From Viola odorata (Eukaryota; Streptophyta; Magnoliopsida; Malpighiales; Violaceae), in the NCBI GenBank assembly GCA_963691705.1, contig OY829537.1:37575514-37639513 (forward strand): a DNA stretch of 64,000 nucleotides, in the 5' to 3' direction. This document shows positions 34,705 through 45,898 of this stretch, piece by piece. Made by a program: the position numbers and the translations under genes. The notes under the pieces were generated by a model. The model was given only the letters and a program-made list of their open reading frames with translations. It did no database searches and was not told the origin of the DNA. The first letter of the stretch is position 1, and the number at the start of each line of letters is the position of its first letter.

Positions 34705-35384
34705 GCTTGATTTGGTCTTCGTATACCTGACTAGGTGCGAGTGGTGGAATCATGAATTTGCAGTCGCTCTGAGTGAGTCGATAGGTGTTGCGAAAACCAT
34801 CATGAATGGCGTGGCGATCAAACTGCCACTGTCGGCTAAGCAGAAGGTGGCTGGCTTGCATAGGAGCGACGTCACATACTTGCTCGTCTATGTACTCTCC
34901 AATCTGAAACTTGACTCTTACTTGCTTGACTACCTAGATCGAACTTCCATCATTGAACCAGTTCAACACATAAGGGTGTGGGTGCCTGGTTGTCGATAAA
35001 CCAAGCGAATGAACTAGCAAGGTGCTAGCCACATCAGCACAACTCTCACTATCAATGATGATCGACATAACCATCCCATCAGCTACACCCCTTGTATGGA
35101 ACAAGGTCTCTCTTTGTTCCAAGACCTCATCATCTGCCCGGGCTTGCATACTCAAGGTCTGTTGGATAACCAGACTTCGGGGAATCTCTAAAGGGGCATA
35201 CTCGTCTTCTTCCTCAAATTCAGCTTCTTCTTCCCTCTCAGATTCCTCGTCTTCACTTACTATCTCCCCTCCTTCTCGAACCAAGATGATGCTACGGTTT
35301 GGACACTCGCCCCTCATGTGTCCTTTACCACCGCATTTGAAGCACTCAATGGATCGGCTTGGAGTCTTTTGGGTTGTGTTTAGG
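34658..35384 (-). pseudogene. gag: E1 protease and gag C-terminus, left of E2
   Basis: A CCHC knuckle (CFKCGGKGHMRGEC) at about 35345-35300, an acidic segment, then the protease (MSIIIDSESCADVAS, where the usual D-S/T/N-G reads D-S-E) to 34934. After a break, ASHLLLSRQWQFDR and SQVYEDQIKLEK follow (34861-34690). E2 is inserted just upstream of the knuckle at 35384. Confidence 0.75.
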
Positions 35385-35943
35385 TGATAACAATCCACCT
35401 AACGACAAGGGTATTTCCGTCTCTTATCCCGCATGGAAAGATCGGAACCACTGTTCCTACCTCCACGGTAGGGTCGAGGCTATCATCTCCCCCGTTAAGA
35501 GGCTAACGCTAGGAGAGCTGACATCACGAAGGGGGGGTCCCCACATCCACCTTCTGGACAACCAGAGGTGCCATCCCACCCCAAGGGAAACGCACCAACC
35601 GTTACCTCACCTGGGTAACAACCATGTCTCCACGCACCGCCCTGACGGTATATCACAACATGGGCAAACCCCTGCCCCTGACGGGACCGGTTGCTCCTTA
35701 GCAAACTTACTCACGCGGAAATGCTTCTTTCATCTATAAATACCTCCCCCACAAAGGAGGAAGGTAAGCACGAATTACTGGCCCAAGCTCTGCCAAATTC
35801 ACTACACATACTGACTTAAGCATCTGAGTGTTTCCGCCGGAGACCCCCTCCGGCGTATTGCAGGTACTGCAGACCGCCGCGGGCACTGATCTGAGAGGAC
35901 CAATTTCTCCATATATCCTTCGGCAGAAGACAAATTCTTATCA
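35385..35943 (+). repeat. 5' LTR of E2 (559 bp)
   Basis: TGATAA to TTATCA. A TATAAATA box is at 35735-35742. It is adjacent to the ttagg duplication on the left and to the primer-binding site on the right. Confidence 0.95.
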
Positions 35944-35946
35944 AAT

Positions 35947-35964
35947 TGGTGCTTTCATTGAGAG
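35947..35964 (+). promoter_or_regulatory. Primer-binding site of E2
   Basis: TGGTGCTTTCATTGAGAG, three bases after the LTR, starting with the expected TGG. It differs from the sites of the CRM-like and Athila elements in the window. The tRNA is not assigned. Confidence 0.7.
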
Positions 35965-36130
35965 TGTTGGTTCTATTAAGTGAGCATCCTTAGTAACCAA
36001 GCTCCTTCCTCCCCGAAGCTAGAAGGGTTGTGGCCTCGGAGTCAGATCTCGCGTTGTCCCAATCCTCCAGCATCCCCTACAACACCCGCCGATGACTTTT
36101 TGCTTTCGCTACCTCTGATATCTCTACCCA

Positions 36131-38605
36131 GTGCAAGATGTCACTGCGGGAGAATCAGATCCTCCTCCTGGGCAAAGTACGGAAGAAATTACATTCCAGA
36201 TTTGTTCCCCCTTTTTCCACATAGCGGGAACCAGTCATTCTACCCCCCAAGCAAGTAGATCCGCGATAGGTGAAGCAAACAACCCTTTCGCAAGCTCAAT
36301 AGTAGCTCTCCAAGCTCAATTGGATCAGTTGACAGAGATGGCTGCTGGATTTACTCCTCATGCCTCGAGACCTGGTATGTCCTCCCGAATAGTTTTCACT
36401 CCGTCCATCGTCAACGAACGACCATTATCGCCCCGACGATCTAGGGGACTCCCGTCCTCCTTACCTTTTTCCTCGGCCCCCATAAATGTCCTGCCGCTCA
36501 CACGAGGACCTGTTGAACATTCTGGACAATACAGGGGGGAAATCCCTATCCCTGAGATAGCCCGCCGACATGATGAGCACAGAGAACACTGGGATGATCG
36601 GCGGGGGGAGATATTCCGAGAGCAATCTCCTAGATACAGTGAGACATCTAGCAACTGAGGTCGATGAGCTCGAACTCCAAGAAGCCGTAGCCGATCTCCC
36701 AGGCGGCTTCAAGAATATGACCCTCAGAATCCCAGATATGATGTTGAAATTCCACACCCGCATCAGCCTCGTGGGGTCCCTGATATTAACGTTGGCCATC
36801 CGTTCAGTTACCGTGTCAGGAACCACAGGGTCCATCGGCATGTGAAACTCCCTACAGAATCATATGATGGCACGAAAGATCCCATTTCTCACCTCAATAA
36901 GGTGAAAGACTTTGTGCAATTCCAAACCCGCAGTGATGCTGCATTATGTCAGATCTTCGTAATGACGCTGTCAGGAGTGGCACGTCTTTGGTTTGAGAGA
37001 CTCCCGGCCGGGTCTATTGATAATTTTTCTCAACTGGAAGAAAAATTCAAAAGTCGGTTTAGCACGGCTATTCCTATCAGGAAATCAGCAGCTGCACTAT
37101 TCGATATTCATCGAAGACCGCAGGAATCATTGAACAACTTTTTAGGTCAATTTGATCTTGAAATGTCCCTAACGCCAGGGGTCACTATTGATTTTGCGGT
37201 TGAGGCCCTGAAACGCAATTGTCGATATGAGAAATTGAGGGACACGTTAACGGTGGACCCGCCGCTAACCCTGGATGCGTTAAGGCTAAAAGCGCATAAT
37301 TATGCGAGGATGGAAGAGGGGGAAAATAGGGAATGGATCCGAAACATACCAACGGACCCGTACTTGGCCCTTAATGCCCCGCATAGTAGCACCTCTGACA
37401 CGCGACCCACTGAGGATCAAGGACAACGAAAAGAGCATACTGCCAAGGCCTCTAACCGGTAGAGAGGCAATTTCTGGAAAGGAAGACCCAGAGGGTCCCC
37501 CACTCGGAAACAAGCAGATCCGCCAAAGGGCCGGATATATGATCCTGACCTTCCATCTCTTATACTCCCAAGGGCTGAAATCCTAGCGATAGTCCAACAG
37601 CGAAATCTGCCCATTAGATATCCAGCTCCTGTGAAGCCAGGAGTGATCATGGGAGGAAGGGAAAACGCGTATTGCAAGTTCCACAAGGGACATTTGACAG
37701 ATGTATGCAGAGAACTGAAATTGGCCATAGAGCGATTGGTCGAAGAGGGCTACCTTAGAGAATTTGCCACCAGGGCAAGAGAAGAGCCCAGGAACAACCC
37801 AATTGGAATGACAACTGATCAGAGGCAAACGCCTTCACACGCCACGGGGCCTAACGCAATTCCCCTTGGACAAAATAGAGAAGCTCTCGTTGTTCATAGC
37901 GATCAGATGCCTATGATTAATATCATCGCCGGGGGAACACCCTACTTCGAGGAGGCCATACCACAAACGCCCAATCCTGGGGAAAAGCACAAGCGAGAGA
38001 ACGCGCAGGTAAAAATTGAGGTGATCAGTGCCTTAGACAGAATGATATTGTCCTTCTCAGAAGAAGACAAAAAAGGCATTATTTTCCCGCATAACGACGC
38101 GTTGGTAGTAACACCCTTCATTGGAAGTCACGGGGTGAGAAGAACCCTTGTTGACAACGGGAGCGCAGTAAATCTATTTTCGTTGGAAGCATACAATTTG
38201 ATGAAACGCCCTGGCGGTGAGCTAGCGCCATGCATGAGGCCAATTGTTGGGATTGATGGGGTACCGATTCCGGTAGCCGGAATAACATTCTTGCCAGTGT
38301 ACTTTCGAGAAGACACCTCCCAGCGATCTGAAGAGCTATTATTCCTGGTTGTGGACTTAACGTTACCATATAACGCCATATTGGGGCGACCGTTCCTCAA
38401 TCGTTTCGGGGCAGCGATATCCCAAACACACCTGCGGATGAAATACCCCTCGTGGAACGGCGTGGTCTCAATCAAAGGAGACCAGAAACTGGCAGCTGAG
38501 TGTTATTCGCTTATGACTCAAAGGAGTTGTGACCGCTACGTTTGCGTGGCAGATGATCCCTTCGATGATAAAATGAAAAGCGTACTCAACCGCTCGATCA
38601 AATGA
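36131..38605 (+). pseudogene. gag: E2 gag-protease, one frame with three stops
   Basis: A single frame from 36131 to 38605, broken by TGA at 36656, TGA at 36665 and TAG at 37460. Each is one C-to-T change from a sense codon. The gag core is at 36842-37320 (ESYDGTKDPISHLN, ARLWFERLPAGSI, NFLGQFDLEM). The protease is near 38130 (TLVDNGSAVNLFS), followed by NAILGRPFLNRFGA. The true start is uncertain: a plus-one frame upstream (35980-36130) also reads protein-like, so an earlier start with a later frameshift is possible. The frame ends in an ATGA overlap with pol. Confidence 0.8.
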
Positions 38606-41600
38606 TGTCAATACCTGTCGGAGAGGACAGTGAAGCGAACCTCTTGATTATGAAGAAATTAAGCCCAAAAGAGAATGTGCAATTAGCTCGACTGTTAAGA
38701 AAATGCAAAGGGGAATTCGCGTGGAAACCGGCAGACATGCCAGGAATCTCACGAGAGGTCGCAGAACACCGGTTAACCATTAGCCTCGACGCTAAGCCCG
38801 TCCAACAAAAACGACGCGCCTTCTCACCAGAAAAGATAGCGCCCATCGAGAAAGAGTTACTAAAGCTCACCGATGCGGGCTTCATCCGAAAAGTCCAATA
38901 CCCAACCTGGCTGGCTAACCCTGTGTTAGTCCCTAAGCCTAACGGCGATTGGCGCATGTGCATCGATTTCACTGACTTGAACAGCGCCTGCCCCAAAGAT
39001 TGCTATCCCCTTCCCCGAATCGACCAATTGGTCGACCAAACTGCTGGGTACGCCTACCTGAGCTCCTTAGATGCTAACTCCGGGTATCACCAAATCCCTA
39101 TGGCCATAGAAGACGAAGAAAAAACTGCCTTCATCACCCCTAGGGCTACATATTGCTACACCGCAATGCCGTTTGGGCTGAAGAACGCCGGGGCAACATT
39201 CCAGCGCATGGCGAATAAGGTTTTCGAAAAGCCAATCAGGAAAAATGTAGAGGCTTACGTGGACGATATCCTGATTAAAAGTCGGAGCTTCAAATACCAC
39301 CTTGCTGACTTGGAAGAAGTTTTCAATGTGATGAAAAAGTACAAAATGAAACTGAATCCATGAAAGTGTATGTTTGCATTCCAAACGGGTAAATTCTTGG
39401 GCTACGTGGTCAGCCGGAAGGGTATCCAACCCAACCCTTCAAAGATAAAGGCCATTCAAGACATGATATCCCCTCGGACCGTCAAAGACATACAGAAACT
39501 CACCGGCCGCATCATCGCGTTAGGACGGTTCATATCTAAGCAAGGCGAGAGATGCTTGCCTTTTTTCAAGGTCATTCGAAACAAGGCCCCATTTGGGTGG
39601 ACAGAGGAATGCAAAAATGCGTTTGCAGGGCTGAAAGTTTACTTGTCATCCGATTTAGTGCTAACGAGGCCTGAGTCCGGCGATGAGCTATATCTATACT
39701 TGGGAATAGCCGACGAGGTAGTCAGCACCGTCCTTGTGCGAAGCGAAGGGCATGTACACCGTCCTGTATTTTTTGTGAGTCACATATTGAAAGATGCTGA
39801 GCTGCGATACGCTCGCATCGAGAAGATAGCGCTTGCCCTAGTACAGGCAACGCGAAAGATGGACCAATACTTCCAAGCCCACCCTGTCACTGTGCTCACT
39901 GATCAGCCGCTGAGAAAAATCTTTAGAAAGCCTGAGTCTTTAGGGAGGATGTTGATTTGGGCAATCGAGCTTGAACAATATGGGCTGCAGTACAGAGCCA
40001 GACCGACGATTAAAGCCCAAGCGTTAGCAGACTTCATAGCGGAATGCACATTCACCAAAGATGCGTCGGCAGTCCCGTCAGAGGAAGAACCAGAAAATTC
40101 ATGCCTACCGTACCCGGAAATGTTAGCGGACTCATGGGTTATTCAAGTGGACGGAGCAAAAAATCAAGAGCTAGCAGGTGCAGGTATATTCCTGGTGGGA
40201 CCAGACGGCATGGAATTGCGATACGCCATCAGAATCCTGCAGCCGTTATCCAACAATGCCGCTGAATACGAAGCGCTGCTGGCAGGGCTCAGAATTGGAA
40301 ACAGCTTCTCCGTCGAAGCCTCTACCGTTGCGGAGGAGGAATGCGGCTTGCGCCTAAAAATACGAGGAGACTCTAAATTGATAATGGATCAAGTCCTAGG
40401 AAACTCCCAAGCCCGAGAACCCATCATGATTCAATACTTGGCCAAAGTAAAGCGTGAGCTGTCGGAGATGCAGAAAAAAGGCACTCGGGTCACCTTTGAA
40501 CATATCCCCAGAGAAAATAATGAAGAGGCTGATAGCCTCGCCAAGATGGCAGCCAACATGGAAGCCTTCATACCCAACAAAGTGCACTACGGGGAGTTAT
40601 CCATACCCTCTTTCATGGAAGAACAAGCATCGCTCTGTGTGGAAGAAATAGAAAGCGACTGGAGAACCCCAGTGATAGAATATCTGAAACATGACAAGCT
40701 GCCAGAGGAGAGCACGGAAAGGAGGAAAATCCTGAAACGAGCGGCGCGATGCACATATTACAACGGAGAGTTAGTACGGAGGTGTTTTTCCCATCCTGCC
40801 GCTAAGTGCATAACAGAGCAAGAAGGCTTGCATATGCTACGAGAAATTCACGAAGGGATATGCGGCATGCACATCGCCAGCGATACACTGGCAGCCCAAG
40901 TGTTTCGGTCGGGATTCTACTGGCCCACCATACGAGGAGATTGCCATAACTTCGTGAAAACCTGTCAGAAATGTCAGGAATATGCTAGGATTCCTCGAAA
41001 ACCGGCCGCGCAAATTTCAAAAATAATCGCTCCATGCCCGTTTGCCAAATGGGGCATTGACATTTTAGGCCCGTTTCCAAAGGCTAGATCTCAGTTGAAA
41101 TTCATGATCGTGGCGGTAGACTACTTCACAAAATGGGCCGAAGCCGAAGCGTTAGCCACCATCACCACTGAAAACATTTGGCATTTTTTCAAACACCAAG
41201 TCATTATGCGATTCGGGGTGCCGCGCATACTGATTAGCGACAATGGAACGCAGTTCACAAGCCAATTCTTCAGGGATCAGTGTGCGGAATTTCAGATCGA
41301 ACAAAGGTTCTCTTCCGTGGCGCACCCTCAAACCAATGGCCAGGCAGAAGTAACCAACTGCAGCATCCTTAGTGGCATCAAAAGAAACCTGGAAGGATCC
41401 AAAAAGAAATGGCCAGACGAACTGCCATACGTACTATGGGCCTATCGCATGACTGTCAAGGCCGGCACTAGAGAGACCCCGTTTGCGTTAGCATTCGGAA
41501 CTGAAGCTGTCACACCGGTTGAGATCGGAATGATGAGCCTTCGGGTGGCTCATTTTAAAGAAGAAAATAATGAGGAAAGGTTACGTGCTAACCTTGATGC

Positions 41601-41895
41601 CCTACCGGAAACACATGAGGAAACTCTCCTGAAAACTATGCACTACAAAAGAAAAATGGCACAATACCACAACCGACAAGTGAGAGAGCGATTGCTCAAA
41701 GCTGGAGATTTAGTGCTTAGAGATAGACGAGCGGCAGGGCAACGCATGGGAAAACTCAGCCCAAACTGGGATGGACCGTATCGCGTCACCTGTGTTGTGG
41801 GAAGAGGAGCTTACCACTTGGAAACGCTCGAGGGAATACCCCTGCAGAACTCTTGGAATATAGCTCGGCTGAAGCTATACCACGCCAGGAACTAG
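38602..41895 (+). pseudogene. pol: E2 pol: RT, RNase H, archaeal-type RNase H, integrase (one stop)
   Basis: 1098 codons with a single TGA at 39361 in the conserved KLNP.KC motif. RT spans codons 70-250 with YVDD at 219-222. A first RNase H lacks the usual D-A-S block (it reads YLGIADEVVSTVL) and looks catalytically dead. The second, archaeal-type RNase H has all four acidic positions (QVDGAK, AAEYEALL, RGDSKL, EADSLAK). Integrase has a CQKC zinc finger, GIDILGPF, ISDNGTQF and NGQAEVTN, then DGPYRV (GPY/F). It starts with ATG 38602 inside the gag-pro stop. Confidence 0.9.
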
Positions 41896-42853
41896 CCCAT
41901 CCTATCTGGTAATATCAATGCTATTCTAACAAGATATATTTTCCTATGCGTTTGCTGTTGATAAAATACAGATAGTGAAGAATGCCAGGAGTGAAAATCC
42001 TATCCTTGTGATGGCTGGTCCTGATCAGACAGCTCACTAAGACGAGGCACGCCCTGGCATGGCTAAGCGTTGGGAGTGAAAATCCTATCCTTGTGGAAAC
42101 CGTGCTCCCATAGACGACCCATTAAGACGAGGCACGTTCCAGAGACGCGAGGTTTCAACGCTTGGGAGTGAAAATCCTATCCTTGTGATGACCGGTCTTG
42201 ATCAGACGGCTCACTAAGACGAGGCACGCCCCGGTATCCTTAGGAGTGAAAATCCTATCCTTGTGGTAACCGTGCTCACACAGACGGCCCATTAAGGCGA
42301 GGCACGACCCCAAGGAGAGACCAACTCCATCCTGGAAGTGAAAATCCTATCCTTGTGGTAACCGTGCTCACATAGACGACCCATTAAGACGAGGCACATT
42401 CCAGAGACGCGAGGTTTCAACGCTTGGGAGTGAAAATCCTATCCTTGTGATGACCGGTCTTGATCAGACGGCTCACTAAGACGAGGCACGCCCCAAGCCG
42501 ATCTTCGACATACGGAAAGGAAGGATACCCCAGCTAGTAACTGAGCGGTTGACACTCGGTGAAGCAAAGTTGGAAAGAGATCCATACCGCAACAACACCG
42601 CCACGACAGGCCTAGTAAGGCTAGAGTTGCTCCTTAATAACAAAGGGTGGCGTAAAGCTGAGCGCAACATGTGCAGAGGTAGCACAGCAAACGTTATGGG
42701 CTGACAATTTCACAAGTAGTAAGGAGAAACAAGCTAAATGAAAAAAGTCCAAAGCCGGGGATTAATCAAGAAAAAGTAACTTTGTCAATATTACAAAACA
42801 AAAGGGGGCGCATCAGCCACAAAAGTCAAAAAAAGACGTATCAAGAATGATGT
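41896..42853 (+). other. E2 region between pol and antisense gene B
   Basis: No coding sequence. Holds the minisatellite (41987-42492). The remainder, 42493-42853, is unremarkable and probably serves as 3' sequence for both pol and antisense gene B. Confidence 0.6.
41987..42492 (+). repeat. Six-unit minisatellite downstream of pol
   Basis: Six units begin with GAGTGAAAATCCTATCCTTG (near 41989, 42071, 42167, 42243, 42337, 42428) and contain CACTAAGACGAGGCACG or CATTAAGACGAGGCACG. Unit length varies from about 75 to 95 bp. Two subtypes, one with a TGATCAGAC core and one with GTGCTC.CA.AGACG, occur in the order a b a b b a. Variable tandem repeats in this position are known for Tat elements. 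Confidence 0.9.
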
Positions 42854-43116
42854 CTAAGGAGCAGGTGATGCACCGCCTCCTTCCTGCTGAGTAGATCTCC
42901 AGCGATGAAATCCCTCATCAGTGATGGTGGCGATCCTCTCTTCAAAATACCGACCAAGAAAATCAGCGTCGAGGTTATCTATCCCGTGCTTAAGCATAAA
43001 ACCGTCAGACATGATGCCCCCGCCTTCTTTCAAATACCAACGGCTCTTCTCAGCAGAAAGAGCGAGATCGGATGACAGCTCAGCGTTCCGCTGTCTCTCT
43101 TGACGAAGCTCATCCT

Positions 43117-43310
43117 CCAGCTCTTGCTTAGCAATTGTTGCCTCCTTAGCAGCAACCGCGGCTTCCCGTTTGGCAGCCTCCATCTCTTGCTTAGCAGTTG
43201 TTGCCTCCTGAGCAGCAACCGCGGCTTCCCGTTTGGCAGCCTCCATCTCTTGCTTAGCAGTTGTTGCCTCCTGAGCAGCGACCGCGGCCTCCTGTTTGGT
43301 AGCCTCCGAC
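43117..43310 (-). repeat. Three 63-bp coding repeats in gene B
   Basis: Three head-to-tail units of 21 codons, consensus EAAVAAQEATTAKQEMEAAK, form a regular coiled coil near the C-terminus. The second and third are almost identical at DNA level, so the array expanded recently. Confidence 0.85.
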
Positions 43311-44050
43311 TCTTGTTTGGCGGCAGCAACGACATTCACGTAACCCTGACGCTCTGATAGTAATCTGTTCAGCTCCCCCTGCCCGTTTGCCTCCACTCTA
43401 GCGTTTTCTTCATCCATATAATGAAGATGGCAGAGCGAGGAAAATAGCTGGGAGCGAAGAAAGTTTATACGCTCCTGCTGGCTCCTAGCCGCAAAGGCCT
43501 CTCTCTCTCTTGGAATAGACATTATCTCAGCTGCCAATAAGGAGGTACATGAGAGGACATAGTCAGGAGGAGCATCCACTGGAAACTGCAAGTAGTTATC
43601 TCGGAAGGAGCGCAGGCTGAACCGGTGAGTAGGCATCACAGGAGGAGCATAAGTTGAGGTATGAACCATCAAGCTGGGAGTAGGGCCACCTCTCGCAGCA
43701 ATCGGAGGAGACACTGGAACAAAAAGCAAGGTGGGAGGAGAAGAGGGTCGACTAATGGTACCGTCAGCGTTAGGGACAGAAAGCCCGTCACCCCCGAGCA
43801 ATTCGCCATGATGAGCCATCAGATTGGAATAAATCGGAGAATCACTCAAAACATGAGGACCACCGCCAAAATTGGCACCCTGCGGCTGCTCAACTGACAC
43901 ACCCCCGAGGACAGCCCCAGAAGGATTGGCAGCAGATGAAGTCGGGCTTTGTTGAAACTCATAACGAGCCTTCTTTTGGCGCTCTCAAAGGACGTCTGTC
44001 ATAGACATGTCGTCTTGAGAGGAAGAATGAGCGGAAACAGTGGCAGTTTC

Positions 44051-44123
44051 CTGGATAGCACAAAGTATAATGAGAAAGTGGCACGAAGAGAAAAGGAAAC
44101 CATAAGAAGACACAAGTACGTAC
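44051..44123 (-). other. Intron 2 of antisense gene B (73 bp)
   Basis: Donor CAA|GTACGT and acceptor CTATCCAG|GAA on the minus strand. 73 is not a multiple of three, and removing it connects exon 2 to exon 3 in frame (phase 0). The sequence is T-rich as plant introns are. Confidence 0.65.
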
Positions 44124-44422
44124 TTGTGCACCAGAAGGAGCTAGAGGAATCCCAGAGAGAATCGGGCTAGCAGTTGCCTCTGAAGAGGCGACAGTATGAG
44201 AGGAAACGGAAGGCGTAGTACGTGTCTGCCTAGCCCTTTTCTTCCTTACGGCGCGAGTACGAAGAGGCGGTTGGGCAACGTCTAGAGCGGTAGCAGTAAC
44301 TTCCCCTTCAGCGGTGGTAGCAGTAGCAGCCGCGGCAGCTCGAGCTTCGGTTTCGGCTTTCTTCCTTTGCTCTCGTTTCCTCTTCCTTCAGAAATATTCT
44401 GGCTCCCAACCGGGTGGAGGAA

Positions 44423-44490
44423 CTGCACAAATACAAAACGTTAGCGTTAGCACTTCTTGGAAGAGCAGAAGGAAAGGTCAAACGCTCACC
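44423..44490 (-). other. Intron 1 of antisense gene B (68 bp)
   Basis: Donor AAGG|GTGAGC, acceptor TTTGTGCAG|TT on the minus strand, phase 1. It is at the same place and in the same phase as the intron of gene A (47233-47298), which argues that it is real and older than the duplication of the two genes. Confidence 0.7.
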
Positions 44491-45212
44491 CTTTTTGCAC
44501 TGCTCTATGTCCAACCCGTTAGCCACTTTACGGGCATCGACGCTGAAGTCTAATTGAAGCAGTGTCTTCAACCAGCCGTCCTCCGGGTCGGAAAGGGGTT
44601 TCCGATCACCCCAGGCCCCATCTCTGATTTCCTCGTTAAAGTCAGCCCTCCACATAGGCTCAGGCAGATCAATAATAAAAAATTCTTCTTTCCAGTGGGG
44701 AACAGAAGACTCGATGCCCATGAGTTTCCAAGTGAAGGGCTTTAAGGAGTCATCTTCATAACGAGGGGATATCGATATAACCCCCTTGCGGGAATATAAC
44801 TGGAAGATATCGCGAAGCAATGCCAAGGTGGGAGAAGCAATCCCTTTAAAATGACACGAAGCGGCAAATGCACTAACAACGCAAATCGCGTTGGGGCTCA
44901 ACTGAGCCGGAGCCCGATCAGAATCGGCCAACAACAATTTCACAAGCGGGTCAAGGGGAAGACAAAACCCATGGTCAAACAACTTGGCATACAGCATTCT
45001 ACTATTAGCGGTAAAACGCTGTTCAGGCGAAGAGATTCAGAGGTAGCACGAACGGGATAATCTCGGGGAAATCGACCCTTAGACCCGGCAAGCTTGCGAT
45101 TAATCAAGGCTAGCGTGTAAAGGGAGGTGGGTGTATTATCAATCTTTTCTTCCCCGGCAGACCTCGGAGGATCCCCTTCCTCGGAAGAGTTTTTAGCACG
45201 GGTCTTAGCCAT

Positions 45213-45898
45213 AATTAACAAAGGAAAAAGAAAGAGGGAAGAAAAAAGGTGTGTACCTTCGCAAAAAGAATACCAGCAGTCTCGAACCAGAAAAGAAGAA
45301 GCGGCGCGGGTGAAATACCTAACAGCGTGCAAAAGAAAAGATTAAAAAAGAAAGAGGAGGTAGGGAAAACATTATATATAACCCTGAAAGGGCACTACCA
45401 ATTAGCAGCTGACACATGGCGAAGCAGCGCGTCAAAAGGGGAAGCGCGCGCGTGAAGGCATAAATTTTAAAACAAAAGCGCGAGAGGAAATAAGTTTAAA
45501 ACAATGATGAAATGCTTCAGTACTCGCGTCTCCCTAGAAGACGCCTGCTTCGAGCGCCTCTCTGAAGGGACACGTGTCCTCCTCCATCATTACTTTTCAA
45601 AACCGCATTAAATGAAGGACTACAACATTTAATGACCTAAAAAGCAGCACTAGCTCCACCAAACGGCACGACGCGGCAATAATAAGAAAGAGAACGAAGA
45701 GGCAACGGTAACATTACAATGAATCAAACGGTGCAATAAGAGTTACATAACATCAGCATTATTACAGAAGAAATAATGTCAGACAATCCCCAGCAAAGAA
45801 TAAAATAAAGCAACGGGAACAGCAACAAAGGAGGAACCAGGAACCCGTCGTGAAACTTAAGGCACCCGTCAAAGGAAAATCACGCGCTACCATTGCTG
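45213..45898 (-). other. Spacer with putative promoter of antisense gene B
   Basis: A minus-strand TATATATA box lies at 45373-45380, about 160 bp before the gene B ATG. A possible leader donor site GAAG|GTACAC (about 45249-45263) resembles AAG|GTACCA ahead of gene A, so a leader intron is conceivable. No coding sequence is supported between 45400 and 45898. Confidence 0.4.

Larger units (their letters stand above)
42854..45212 (-). pseudogene. Antisense gene B: three exons, PF04195-like N-terminus, coiled-coil C-terminus
   Basis: Exon 1 45212-44491 (ATG 45212), exon 2 44422-44124, exon 3 44050-42854. Both introns are GT-AG and restore frame: phase 1 at the first, phase 0 at the second. The three exons total 2218 nt. 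Exon 1 has the block LYAKLFDHGFCLPLDPL..LLL, LSPNAICVVSAF, ISPRYEDD, similar to gene A and, from memory, to Pfam PF04195. Exon 2 encodes an Ala-rich and basic linker. Exon 3 ends in a long coiled coil with three 21-residue repeats. Breaks: one extra base near 45031, TGA at 44398 and TGA at 43985; both stops fit CGA to TGA. Function unknown. Confidence 0.7.

Noticed and set aside
35980..36258. Upstream frame as a separate E2 protein
   Set aside because: Begins at a GTG and overlaps the likely gag start; it may be the frameshifted gag N-terminus, but the evidence is too thin to annotate separately.
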